Positions 18,240 through 27,263 of a stretch of 64,000 nucleotides of DNA are shown one piece after another. The first letter of the stretch is position 1, and the number at the start of each line of letters is the position of its first letter. A program made the position numbers and the translations under genes. Source of the DNA: Mycolicibacterium celeriflavum (GTDB lineage: Bacteria; Actinomycetota; Actinomycetes; Mycobacteriales; Mycobacteriaceae); NCBI RefSeq assembly GCF_010731795.1, contig NZ_AP022591.1, positions 310,001 through 374,000 of the forward strand. The letters are read 5' to 3'. The notes beneath the pieces were generated by a model. That model was not told where the DNA came from. It worked only from the letters and a program-made list of their open reading frames with translations, and did no database searches.

Positions 18240-18980
18240 TCAGCCCGCGCCCTTGCCGTTGTCCACGCGGTATACCGCCCCGTGGATGGCGGCGGCGTCA
18301 TCGCTGGCCAGAAACGCGATCGCCTTGGCGACGTCGACGGTGTCGGAGAACCCGCGCGGCGACGCGATCCGCATGATCAGGTTCCAGTCGGCGTTGTCGG
18401 GCGCGGTGAACTCTGTGGTCTGCGCTGTCGGCATCCCGCCCGGGCACACCGCGTTCACCCGGATTCTGTCCTTGGTGTACTCGACGGCCAGTGCGCGGGT
18501 CAGCCCCACCAGTCCGTGTTTGGCCGCGCAGTATCCCGCCGAGTAGACCTCGCCCTCGACGCCCGCGATGGAGGCGACGTTGACGATGTTGCCGCCGCTC
18601 TCCAGCAGGTGGGGCAGCGCGGCGCGGCACAGGTAGAACGGCCCGTTGAGGTTCACCGCCAGATCGCGGTCCCACTCGTCGTCGGTCACCGTCGTGGTGT
18701 GCCGCATCTGGTGAAAACCGGCGACGTTGACCAGCACATCGAGTTGGCCGAACGCGTCGACGCACTGCGCGACGGCGTCGCGGCAGGCCTGCGACGACGC
18801 CACGTCCACCGGCGCGAAACGGCCGCCGGGCACCGCCTCGAACACCGATGCCATCCGCTCGGCGTCGCGTGCGATGCCGAACACCGTCGCGCCGCGCTGG
18901 GCGAACAGTTGCGCGACTGCGGCGCCCAGCCCCGCCGACGCGCCCGTCACCAATGCGACCTTGCCGCTGAGTTGAGTCAT
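18240..18980 (-). CDS. Short-chain dehydrogenase/reductase
   Basis: 246 residues. Rossmann motif TGASAGLG near residue 14, NVAG near 90, catalytic Ser in NVASIAGVEG near 139 and Tyr/Lys in YCAAKHG near 153-157. It is a classical NAD(P)-dependent oxidoreductase of the cytoplasm acting on an alcohol or ketone. The substrate is not deducible. It stands alone: the next 229 bp (18981-19209) hold no gene that I can support. Confidence 0.85.
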   Translation of the reverse strand: MTQLSGKVALVTGASAGLGAAVAQLFAQRGATVFGIARDAERMASVFEAVPGGRFAPVDVASSQACRDAVAQCVDAFGQLDVLVNVAGFHQMRHTTTVTDDEWDRDLAVNLNGPFYLCRAALPHLLESGGNIVNVASIAGVEGEVYSAGYCAAKHGLVGLTRALAVEYTKDRIRVNAVCPGGMPTAQTTEFTAPDNADWNLIMRIASPRGFSDTVDVAKAIAFLASDDAAAIHGAVYRVDNGKGAG

Positions 18981-19209
18981 GGCAAGACTTTCTCACAACG
19001 GCATTTGTCGCCTTGAGACAACATTCTGCGCGATGTGCGCGCGGACAACTCGCCGACAACCTGGCCGCCCTATAGCCGCCCTATATTGGCCGACACGTCC
19101 TCCGCCCCAGATTGCACCCACGGTTGTGCGGCACCACCCCGCACACATCACGACCATGAGTGCAATCTCGACCATAGGATCCGGATCGATGTACACCGGT
19201 GCGGACGAG

Positions 19210-20826
19210 CTAGCTGCACGAGACTCGCGGGCGCTCCGGCGGTACCGCCGCCAACAACGTGCGGGTGTAGTCGTCCTGCGGCGACGCGAACAGTTCCGCG
19301 GCGGGACGGTACTCGACCGCGGCACCGTCGCGCATCACCAGCACGTCGTGGCTGACCTGCTGCACGATCGCGAGGTCGTGCGCGATGAACAGGTACGTCA
19401 ACGCGAGGTCGTGCTGCAGGCCGGCCAGTAGGTCCAGTACCCGCGCCTGCACCGAAACATCCAGCGCCGCGGTGGCTTCGTCGAGGATCATCAGCTCCGG
19501 CTCCCCGGCCAGCGCTCGGGCGATGCTCACCCGCTGGCGCTCACCCCCGGATAGCTCGTGCGGGTAACGCGAGGCGAATGACGTTGGTAGACCGACCAGT
19601 TCGAGAAGTTCGGCCACCCTGGCCGCGCGGGCCCGCCTGCCTTTCGCCAGGCGGTGCACACTCAGCGGTTCGCCGATCGCGGCGCCGACGCGGACACGCG
19701 GGTTCACCGACGAGAACGGATCCTGGAACACCAGGCCGATCCGCCGGCGCATCGCCTTCTCGGCCGCACCACGGACGCCGAACACGTCGGCCCCGTCGAG
19801 CGTCGCGATGCCGGCATCGGGCCGCAGCAACCCGGTGAGCGCTGCCGCCACCGTCGACTTGCCCGATCCCGACTCGCCCACCAGACCAAGCGTGGTGCCG
19901 CGCCGGATCTGAAACGACAACTCCTTGACGGCGTGCACGGTCGACGTGCCGACCGGCGTGCGGACCGCGAACCGCACGTCGAGGCCGTTGACCTGCAGCA
20001 GCACCGGCGCATCGGCCACCGCGGGTGGGCCGGGCCGCCCGATCAACGGCCGGGCGGCGAGCAGTTCGCGGGTGTACTCGTGGGCAGGACGGTCGAAGAC
20101 GTCGGCTATCGGCGCCTGCTCGACGGCTTCGCCGCCACGCAGCACCGTGACGTCGTCGGCGACCTGCCCGATCACGCCGAGGTCGTGGCTGATCCACACC
20201 ACCGCCGTGCCGAAGTCGCGTTGCAGGTCGGCCACCAACTCGACGATCTGGGCCTGGGTGGTGACGTCGAGCGCGGTCGTCGGTTCGTCGGCGATCAGCA
20301 GCACCGGATCACACGCCATCGCGATCGCGATCATCACGCGCTGCTTCTGCCCGCCCGAGAGCTGATGCGGATAAGCGCGCAGCCGCGACTGCGGATCCGG
20401 CAGGCCGACCGCCTCCAACAACTCCAGGGCGCGGCCACGCGCCTGCTGCCGGTTCATCCGGCGGTGCGCCTCAAGCGATTCGGTGATCTGCCGCTCGAGT
20501 GTCAACAGCGGGTTCAGCGACGTGCCCGGATCCTGAAACACAAAGCCGATCTGGCCACCGTGCACACTGCGCAGAACCCGGTTCGGTGCGCCCGCGAGCT
20601 CAGTCCGGCCGGAATCCGTCGTGAGCGTGCTGGTTCCGGAGACCGTCGCACCAGGTGCGTCGAGAAGGCCCGTCGCGGCGAGCACGGTCATCGACTTGCC
20701 CGAGCCCGATTCACCGACGATGCCGAGCGTCTGCCCTCGGTGCACGTCGAACGAGACTCCGTGCACGATCGCGCGCCTGCCGACACCGACCCGCAGATCG
20801 CGCACGCTCAACACCGGTTCGCTCAC
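19210..20826 (-). CDS. Peptide ABC transporter ATPase, two fused domains (DppD-DppF/OppD type)
   Basis: 538 residues from a GTG overlapping the permease stop by 4 bp. Two ATPase domains are complete: Walker A GESGSGKS twice (about 37 and 310), signatures LSGGQKQR and LSGGERQR, Walker B LLIADEPTTALD and LMILDEATAALD. Each half carries the oligopeptide-transporter C-terminal extension. The fused form resembles OppD of mycobacteria. It is the last gene of a four-gene importer operon. Confidence 0.88.
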   Translation of the reverse strand: MSEPVLSVRDLRVGVGRRAIVHGVSFDVHRGQTLGIVGESGSGKSMTVLAATGLLDAPGATVSGTSTLTTDSGRTELAGAPNRVLRSVHGGQIGFVFQDPGTSLNPLLTLERQITESLEAHRRMNRQQARGRALELLEAVGLPDPQSRLRAYPHQLSGGQKQRVMIAIAMACDPVLLIADEPTTALDVTTQAQIVELVADLQRDFGTAVVWISHDLGVIGQVADDVTVLRGGEAVEQAPIADVFDRPAHEYTRELLAARPLIGRPGPPAVADAPVLLQVNGLDVRFAVRTPVGTSTVHAVKELSFQIRRGTTLGLVGESGSGKSTVAAALTGLLRPDAGIATLDGADVFGVRGAAEKAMRRRIGLVFQDPFSSVNPRVRVGAAIGEPLSVHRLAKGRRARAARVAELLELVGLPTSFASRYPHELSGGERQRVSIARALAGEPELMILDEATAALDVSVQARVLDLLAGLQHDLALTYLFIAHDLAIVQQVSHDVLVMRDGAAVEYRPAAELFASPQDDYTRTLLAAVPPERPRVSCS

Positions 20827-21704
20827 TGCTTGCTCCGCGCCTCGATCATGGTGCGCTGCTTGGGATCGAGCACATCGCGCAGCCCATCGCCGAGCAGGTT
20901 GAACGCCAGTACGGCGACGAAGATCGCTGCTCCGGGGAAGACCGCCATCCACCACGCCATGGTGACGAAACCCTGCGAGTCGAAGATCATCCGTCCCAGC
21001 GACGGCTGCGGCGGCTGAAGGCCCAACCCGAGGAACGACAGCGCCGCCTCCGAGAGAATCGCGAACGCCAGCGACAGCGAGGTCTGCACCACCAGCGGTC
21101 CGGCGATGTTCGGCAGAATGTGGCGGCCCAGGATGTACAGGTGGCCGGTGCCCATGCTGCGCGACACCGAGACGAACGGTTCGACACGCACACTCATCGT
21201 GCTGGCCCGCGCGACGCGCGCGAAGATCGGCGTGTAAACGATGCCGATCGCCAGAATCGTCGTCGTCACTCCGGGGCCCAGGATCGCCACCACCGCCAAT
21301 GCGAGCAACAGCACCGGGAACGCGAACATCACGTCGACGACACGCATGAAAACGGTGTCCAGCCAACCGCCGCGATAGCCCGAGACCACGCCGACGGCCA
21401 CGCCCACCACCACGGCGAACGCCACGCTCACCACGGCAACGCGCATCGACGACTGCGTCGCCACCAGCACCCGGGAGAACACGTCGCGGCCCAGTTCGTC
21501 GGTGCCGAACCAGTGCGTGCCGCTGGGTGGCTGCAGCGCATTCGGCACGTCGACGTCGTTGATCTCGTATGGCGCAATCCAATTCGCGGTGACCGCGACG
21601 AACGCGATCACGATCAGCAGACCGGCGCTGACCACCGTGACCGGGTTGCCCAACAGCAGGCGCAACGACGACATCCTGCTGCCCTGCTCGGCGGGGCTGG
21701 TCAT
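20823..21704 (-). CDS. Peptide-type ABC transporter permease (DppC/OppC family)
   Basis: 293 residues; the ATG at 21704 overlaps the stop of the preceding permease. N-terminal helix (VSAGLLIVIAFVAVTAN), then a periplasmic loop with GTDELGRDVFSR, the DppC hallmark, and five more helices. The EAA region SMGTGHLYILGRHILPN contacts the ATPase. Forms a heterodimer with the DppB-like permease. Confidence 0.88.
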   Translation of the reverse strand: MTSPAEQGSRMSSLRLLLGNPVTVVSAGLLIVIAFVAVTANWIAPYEINDVDVPNALQPPSGTHWFGTDELGRDVFSRVLVATQSSMRVAVVSVAFAVVVGVAVGVVSGYRGGWLDTVFMRVVDVMFAFPVLLLALAVVAILGPGVTTTILAIGIVYTPIFARVARASTMSVRVEPFVSVSRSMGTGHLYILGRHILPNIAGPLVVQTSLSLAFAILSEAALSFLGLGLQPPQPSLGRMIFDSQGFVTMAWWMAVFPGAAIFVAVLAFNLLGDGLRDVLDPKQRTMIEARSKQ

Positions 21705-22669
21705 GAGAGCCGGATCCTCGGGTCGACGACGGCGTACAGCACATCCACGATGAGGTTGATGAGCAGGAACAGCGCCGCGATGAGCAGCACCGTGCCCTGG
21801 ATGACGGCATAGTCGCGTGCCGCGACCGCGTTGTAGACGAGACGACCCAAACCGGGCCAGGCGAACACCACTTCGACGACGATCACGCCGGAAAGGATGG
21901 TGGCGAGTTGGATACCGGTGATGGTCAGCACCGGTATCAGCGCGTTGCGCACGGTGTGGCGCAATGTGATCACCCGCGGCGAAAGGCCTTTCGACCGTGC
22001 GGTGCGCACGTAGCCCATCGCCGCGACCTCCAGCACCGCTGAGCGGACGTACCGCGTCATGATGGCTCCCGCCACCAGGCCGATGGTGACCGCGGGCAGG
22101 ACCAGGTGGCGCAGCCACCCGATCGGATCCTCGACCAACGGCCGGTATCCGGAGGTGGGCAGCCAGTGCAGGGTCGACGAAAACAAGGCGATCAGCAGAA
22201 TGCCCATCCAGAAGTCCGGAATCGAGACGCCGAACTGGCTGCCGACCCGCACGATCGCGTCGCTGAGCCTGCCCTCGTGCAGGGCCGACCAGATGCCTGC
22301 GGGAATGGCGATCAGCAGCGCGATCACGATGCCGACCCCGGCCAACGACACCGTCGCGGGCAGGCGTTCGAGCAGGATCTCCGTCACCGGATCGCCGTTG
22401 CGGAAGCTGACGCCCAGATCGCCGGTCAGCGCGGAACCGAGGTAGCCGAAGAACTGGCCGACGATCGGTCTGTCCAGGCCGCTCGCCGACCGCAGCGCCT
22501 CATAGGCCTGCGGTGTGTAGCGCGTGCCTAGAGCGATGCGCACCGGGTCGCCGGACACCAGATGCACCAGCGCGAAACTCACGATCAGTACCCCGAGCAG
22601 CACCACCGCCGAGTACGCCAACCGGCGCGCCAGGAACCGTGTGATCGGATGAGCGAGCAAGCCGGTCAT
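21701..22669 (-). CDS. Peptide-type ABC transporter permease (DppB/OppB family)
   Basis: 322 residues, six helices. N-terminal FLARRLAYSAVVLLGVLIV and GDPVRIALG match DppB; the EAA loop is YVRTARSKGLSPRVITLRHT near residue 212. Its start overlaps the stop of the binding-protein gene (22666-22669), so all four genes of this operon overlap by 4 bp. Confidence 0.88.
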   Translation of the reverse strand: MTGLLAHPITRFLARRLAYSAVVLLGVLIVSFALVHLVSGDPVRIALGTRYTPQAYEALRSASGLDRPIVGQFFGYLGSALTGDLGVSFRNGDPVTEILLERLPATVSLAGVGIVIALLIAIPAGIWSALHEGRLSDAIVRVGSQFGVSIPDFWMGILLIALFSSTLHWLPTSGYRPLVEDPIGWLRHLVLPAVTIGLVAGAIMTRYVRSAVLEVAAMGYVRTARSKGLSPRVITLRHTVRNALIPVLTITGIQLATILSGVIVVEVVFAWPGLGRLVYNAVAARDYAVIQGTVLLIAALFLLINLIVDVLYAVVDPRIRLS

Positions 22670-24204
22670 GATGTTTCGTCCTGGGTCAGGCTTGCCGTGC
22701 GGAACCGGACAGCACCGTCGCGACGGGCCTGGTATCCGGACAGGTTGGTCACCCAGGCCTGGATCACCGACGGGTTGTACAGGAAGATGTAGCTCACCTG
22801 ATCGGCGATGATCGTGGCGGCTCGCCGATAAATATCTTCGCGCGCTTCACGATTCGTCTCAACCCGGCCGGCGTCAAGCAGGCGGTCCACCTCGGCGTTG
22901 GAGAACTTCTGAGCGTTGCTGGTGCCGTTGGTGTGGTGCTGCGCGTAGTAGAAGTCGTCCGGGTCGATGTTGCCGAGCCAGCCCATCATCAACATGTCGA
23001 AGTTGCCGGAATTCTGCTCGTCGAGCCAGGTGGCGAAGTCGACCGTGCGTATCTTGACCGTGATACCAAGCGGCGCAAGGTTGTCGGCGATCACCTGGGC
23101 CGCCGTGACGGTCTCGGGGTACTCGCTGGTGACCAGCATGTCGAGGTCGACGTCGCCGACGCCCGCCTCGTCGAGCAGCCGGTTGGCGGTGTCGGGGTCG
23201 TAGCGGTAGCGCTCGTATTCGGTGTACCAGGGATTGCCCTCGGGAATCGCGAGTTGGTTCGCAACCGCGGTCCCGTAGCTGGTCGCGGCGACGATCGCGG
23301 CGCGGTCGATGCCATAGGCGACAGCTCGGCGCGCCCGCACGTCGTCCCATGGCTGGTGGGCCTGGTTGAGCGCGAGATACCAGTAGTCGTTGCTCGCGGT
23401 CACCGCCAGGTGCAGGCTGTCGTCGTCGCGCAGTTGCGCCACCCGCTGCGTCGGGATGGAGTCGGTCCAGTCGATCTCACCGGCCTGCAACGCCGACAGT
23501 GCGGTCGACGGTTCGGAGATGAAGCGGAACGTCACACCCGGCACCTTCGGTGCGCCACCCCAGTACGACGGATTGGCCGTCAGCGTGATGGAGTCACCGC
23601 TCTTCTGGGACTGGAACGCGAACGGGCCCGTGCCGACCGGGTGGGTGGCGATCTGACCGCTTTCGACGTTGCGGCGCGCCACGATCGCCATGCCCTTGAA
23701 GCCGCCGATGTTGGTCAACAGGTTCGGCGTGGGCGCTTTGACGCGGATCACGACGGTCAGCGGATCGACGGCGTGCACGTCGGTGACGGCGCTGAACTTG
23801 TCGACGTTGGCCAGCTGCTCGTCGATGATGCGGCGGTAGGAGAACACGACGTCGTCGGCGGTGAACGGGCTGCCGTCGTGGAAGGTCACCCCGGGCCGGA
23901 GGTGGAACGTCCACGACAGCTGGTCGGGGCTGACGTTCCACGATTCGGCCAGCGCGGGCCGCATCTCGAGGTTGGCGTCCGGTTCGACCAGTGTGTCGAA
24001 GACGTTCTCGAGCACCTCGAAGGAGAAGTACGCGCTGGTCTTGTGCGGGTCCAGTTGGTCGGGCTCACCGGCGATGGCGGCGACGAGGTGGTTCGACGAT
24101 TCGCCGAGGTCGACCCCCTGCCCGGTGGAACACCCGGTAGCGGCGATGACGATGGCCGATACCACTGCTGTGGCCACTGCCACCAGTCGTTTCATCGCCA
24201 CCAT
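22666..24204 (-). CDS. Family-5 peptide/nickel-type solute-binding lipoprotein
   Basis: 512 residues from 24204; the Met at 24195 (MKRLVAVA) is an equally good start. The lipoprotein signal ends in IAATGCSTG. Family-5 motifs follow: AGEPDQLDPHKTSAY, LAESWNVSPD, FHDGSPFTADDVVFSYRR and the C-terminal MLMMGWLGNIDPDDF. It captures oligopeptides or a related ligand outside the membrane and feeds the two permeases. First gene of its operon; the ligand is uncertain. Confidence 0.87.
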   Translation of the reverse strand: MVAMKRLVAVATAVVSAIVIAATGCSTGQGVDLGESSNHLVAAIAGEPDQLDPHKTSAYFSFEVLENVFDTLVEPDANLEMRPALAESWNVSPDQLSWTFHLRPGVTFHDGSPFTADDVVFSYRRIIDEQLANVDKFSAVTDVHAVDPLTVVIRVKAPTPNLLTNIGGFKGMAIVARRNVESGQIATHPVGTGPFAFQSQKSGDSITLTANPSYWGGAPKVPGVTFRFISEPSTALSALQAGEIDWTDSIPTQRVAQLRDDDSLHLAVTASNDYWYLALNQAHQPWDDVRARRAVAYGIDRAAIVAATSYGTAVANQLAIPEGNPWYTEYERYRYDPDTANRLLDEAGVGDVDLDMLVTSEYPETVTAAQVIADNLAPLGITVKIRTVDFATWLDEQNSGNFDMLMMGWLGNIDPDDFYYAQHHTNGTSNAQKFSNAEVDRLLDAGRVETNREAREDIYRRAATIIADQVSYIFLYNPSVIQAWVTNLSGYQARRDGAVRFRTASLTQDETS

Positions 24205-24332
24205 CCCGAGCCTCGTGCCGCGTCTTTACCCGTTGGCGCTGGTGGGCGAAACCCGGGACTGGGCAAAGCCGTGACGAGCCGTTGTGCACACTGAAATACT
24301 CAGTACACCGCTGACGTCGGAAAGGGACCACG

Positions 24333-24878
24333 TTGAGGAACACGATGACACGGACTCTGGGCGTCGCCGCGCTCATCCTCGGCGCGGTGTTCGGCGCCGC
24401 GGGCGTCGCGCATGGCCAGGGTGACGTCAAGCACCCCGGCACGCCGGAGGGTATTTACACCGTGAGGATCGTCGGGCAGGCGGAGACCACGTGGGAGATC
24501 TATCCGATCTGCGTCCCGACCGTCGGCGACCTGCGCGAACCGCTGATCCTTCCCGTCGCGTGCCGGCTGAAGGTGACACCGAAGGGCCGCGGCGGCGCCG
24601 AAGCCGTCCAGATCGGCGGCCAGTGGACATTCCAGGCGAACACCTTCAACTCGGTCCGCAAGTGCCCGGACGGCAGCGAGGAGCTGCAGAAGGAGATCTA
24701 TGCGTTCGACGGGATCACGCTCGTGGGCACCCTCAAGGTCATCCACGGCGAGGTCTGCGGCGAGCAGCCCGGGATGGTCGAGATACCGATGACCCTGACG
24801 TACAAGGAACCGCTGGCCATTCCCGTCACGCCGTATCCGCTGATCTGTGAGCCCGGCGGTCTTCGGCGCTGCTTCTAG
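24333..24878 (+). CDS. Small secreted protein, function unknown
   Basis: 181 residues with a TTG start at 24333, chosen because AAAGGGA lies 6 bp upstream; an ATG at 24345 (MTRTLGV) with GAGGAA close before it is the alternative. The signal peptide ends near VAHGQG. The mature part has five Cys residues, probably disulfide-linked (ICVPTV, VACRLK, RKCPDG, EVCGEQ, LICEPGG), with one more near the end (RRCF). No family is recognised. The DUF4185 gene starts right after its stop codon. Confidence 0.65.
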   Translation: MRNTMTRTLGVAALILGAVFGAAGVAHGQGDVKHPGTPEGIYTVRIVGQAETTWEIYPICVPTVGDLREPLILPVACRLKVTPKGRGGAEAVQIGGQWTFQANTFNSVRKCPDGSEELQKEIYAFDGITLVGTLKVIHGEVCGEQPGMVEIPMTLTYKEPLAIPVTPYPLICEPGGLRRCF

Positions 24879-26018
24879 GTGCCCGACAATCCGTCGATCG
24901 GCCGGGCAGCCGGCCACCGCCTGCGCCCCACCCGACGGGCCCGCCTGCCGCTCCTCAACGGCAAGGCCGTCGACCTGACCGGTCCGGGACTCACCGACCG
25001 ATGGGGCGTCACCTGCACCGACCTCGGCGCATCGGTGATCGCGCCGAACGGCAAGCTGGTGTCGGTGTTCGGGGACACGTTCTCGGGTCGCAAGGTGGGG
25101 CAGGGTGATTGGCGCTCGCCGGTCGTGCTGATCGGCACCGGCGACGCCGACCATGAAATCGTCTACGAGCGCGCGGGCGGCAGCGATCCCGACTACGCGA
25201 GGCAGTTGTGGCACTACGTGCACGACGATGCGGGCACCGGATGGCGCGGCAGCGGTATCAGCACCGTGATCCCCTCGGATCTACTGACCGTCGGCGATTC
25301 GATGTATCTGCACGTCATCGTCAACCGCGGCTTCGGCGCGGTCGTCTGGACCGAGATCTGGCGCTCGCCCGACAGCGGTGTCACCTGGACACACCTGGGC
25401 GAGAAGGCCAAGTTCCCCGCCGACCTGCACAACGGGCACGCACAGTGCTGGGCATGGGATTTCGATCCGGACGACGGCTGGGTCTACGTGGCGGCCACCG
25501 GCTTTCAGCGAGACAAGGGCATCGTCTTGATGCGGGTGCGCCCCGAACACATCGGGGACCGGACCCGCTATCGCAGTTGGGGCTTCGCGGAGGGCCGGTG
25601 GGCGTGGGGGACTTCCGCGACCCCTGTCACGCCGGCCGGTGAGAGGTGGGGCGAGCTGGCGTTTCGTCGTATCGGGCGGGACAAGTGGGTGCTGGGCGGC
25701 TTTCTCGCGTCGAAGTACGCACTCGGCTACCGGGTGGTGGCCTCGCCCGTGGCGAACATGCACACCACGCCGATCCAGATGCCGGTCGTCGGATCGGCGT
25801 GGGACGCCGAGGACCATTTCGACAGCCGCGTCGCTCAGCTGTACGGCGGTTACCTGCTGCCGGGGTCGCGCTTCGACATCGACGGCGGCGTCGGGCTGGT
25901 GGTGTCGCAATGGCACACCGCGTCCGGCTGGCCCTATCGCGCAATGCAATTCAAGGTCGGGCTGCGCGACACCTCCCGTCGAGCGCAAGCAGACGCAAAT
26001 GGTCCCGAAATCCTTTGA
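24879..26018 (+). CDS. DUF4185 domain protein
   Basis: 379 residues; the GTG start follows the stop of the previous gene with no gap. The sequence TDRWGVTCTDLGASVIAPNG and VFGDTFSG near residues 42-75 are typical of DUF4185, a beta-propeller-like domain of unknown activity often found in secreted actinobacterial proteins. No signal peptide is visible here. Coupling to the secreted Cys-rich protein suggests a shared envelope-related role, which is inference. Confidence 0.7.
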   Translation: MPDNPSIGRAAGHRLRPTRRARLPLLNGKAVDLTGPGLTDRWGVTCTDLGASVIAPNGKLVSVFGDTFSGRKVGQGDWRSPVVLIGTGDADHEIVYERAGGSDPDYARQLWHYVHDDAGTGWRGSGISTVIPSDLLTVGDSMYLHVIVNRGFGAVVWTEIWRSPDSGVTWTHLGEKAKFPADLHNGHAQCWAWDFDPDDGWVYVAATGFQRDKGIVLMRVRPEHIGDRTRYRSWGFAEGRWAWGTSATPVTPAGERWGELAFRRIGRDKWVLGGFLASKYALGYRVVASPVANMHTTPIQMPVVGSAWDAEDHFDSRVAQLYGGYLLPGSRFDIDGGVGLVVSQWHTASGWPYRAMQFKVGLRDTSRRAQADANGPEIL

Positions 26019-26039
26019 ATTCGAGGGCTTTTGCGTCTG
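25990..26039. terminator. 10-bp inverted repeat at the end of the DUF4185 gene
   Basis: CAGACGCAAA at 25990-25999 pairs exactly with TTTGCGTCTG at 26030-26039. The left arm lies in the last codons of the DUF4185 gene, the right arm after its stop. It could end transcription before the reductase-like gene at 26112. Confidence 0.45.
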
Positions 26040-26111
26040 TTCGGCGGCTGAAACGCCACGCACCCACTTATGGTGTAGGCCGGGGCCGAGTGGAAGGATG
26101 ACCGTCGAACT

Positions 26112-27200
26112 GTGGTGAAGGAAGCTGGCGCTAAACGCGTAGTGGTCTGGGGCACCGGTTTCGTGGGCAAGATGGTGATCCCCGAAATCGTCGCGCACCC
26201 GTTGTTCGAGTTGGCCGGTGTTGGGGTGAGCGACCCGGAAAAAGTTGGCCGCGACGTCGGTGAGATCTGCGCGTTGAGTGAACCGCTCGGGATCACCGCG
26301 ACCGACGACGTCGACGCGTTGATCGCGGTGAAACCCGATGCGTTGGTGCATTACGGCCCGACGGCCAACCACGCCGAGGACAACATCGCGCTGATCACCC
26401 GATTCCTGCGGGCCGGGATCGATGTCTGCTCGACCGCGATGACACCGTGGATCTGGCCGACCATGCACCTGAACCCGCCGAACTGGATCGAGCCGATCAC
26501 CGCGGCGTGCGAGCTCGGCGAGTCGTCGTGCTTCACCACCGGCATCGACCCCGGGTTCGCCAACGACCTGTTCCCGATGACGCTGATGGGTCTGTGCTCG
26601 CAGGTGCGCAAGGTGCGCGCCTCCGAGTTGCTCGACTACACCAACTACTCCGGTGACTACGACCGTGAGATGGGCATCGGCAAACCGCCCGAGTACCGGC
26701 CGCTTCTGGAGAATCCCGACATCCTTGTGTTCGCCTGGGGCGCAACGGTTCCGATGATCGCACACGCGGCGGGCATCATGCTCGACGAGATCACCACGAC
26801 ATGGGACAAGTGGGTGACACCGACCGAACGCAAGACCGCCAAGGGAACCATCGCGCCCGGCAACGTCGCCGCCGTGCGATTCACGATCAACGGCGTGTAC
26901 CGGGGCGAGACCCGGATCCAACTCGAGCATGTGAACCGGATCGGCAACGACGCGGCGCCCGACTGGCCCTCGGGCAACGAGAACGATGTCTACCGCGTCG
27001 ACATCGAGGGCACGCCCAGCATCTTCCAGGAGACCGCGTTCCGGTTCACCGACGGCTCCGGTCGCGATGCGGCCGCGGCCGGTTGCCTGGCGACGGGCCT
27101 GCGCGCGCTCAACGCGGTGCCCGCGGTCAATGACCTCTCGCCGGGCTGGGTGACCGCGCTCGACCTACCGCTGATTCCGGGCGCAGGCACCATCCGCTGA
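26112..27200 (+). CDS. NAD(P)-binding dihydrodipicolinate-reductase-like protein
   Basis: 362 residues; two adjacent GTG codons (26112, 26115) are possible starts. Residues 8-22 (KRVVVWGTGFVGKMVI) form a Rossmann nucleotide-binding strand and turn. The overall form matches the DapB-like or 2,4-diaminopentanoate-dehydrogenase-like group common in mycobacteria, whose substrates are mostly unknown. It stands in its own transcription unit ahead of the Hsp70-like gene. Confidence 0.65.
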   Translation: MVKEAGAKRVVVWGTGFVGKMVIPEIVAHPLFELAGVGVSDPEKVGRDVGEICALSEPLGITATDDVDALIAVKPDALVHYGPTANHAEDNIALITRFLRAGIDVCSTAMTPWIWPTMHLNPPNWIEPITAACELGESSCFTTGIDPGFANDLFPMTLMGLCSQVRKVRASELLDYTNYSGDYDREMGIGKPPEYRPLLENPDILVFAWGATVPMIAHAAGIMLDEITTTWDKWVTPTERKTAKGTIAPGNVAAVRFTINGVYRGETRIQLEHVNRIGNDAAPDWPSGNENDVYRVDIEGTPSIFQETAFRFTDGSGRDAAAAGCLATGLRALNAVPAVNDLSPGWVTALDLPLIPGAGTIR

Positions 27201-27263
27201 AGTAACGCCAAGCCGATCTGCTGAGATGGAACCCGATGGGGTTTTTCATCGAGACGAGGAGTG

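Noticed and set aside
20827..21810. Extension of the fused ATPase upstream of its GTG
   Set aside because: The upstream frame lies inside the DppC-type permease gene and has no ATPase sequence; the GTGA overlap is the natural start.
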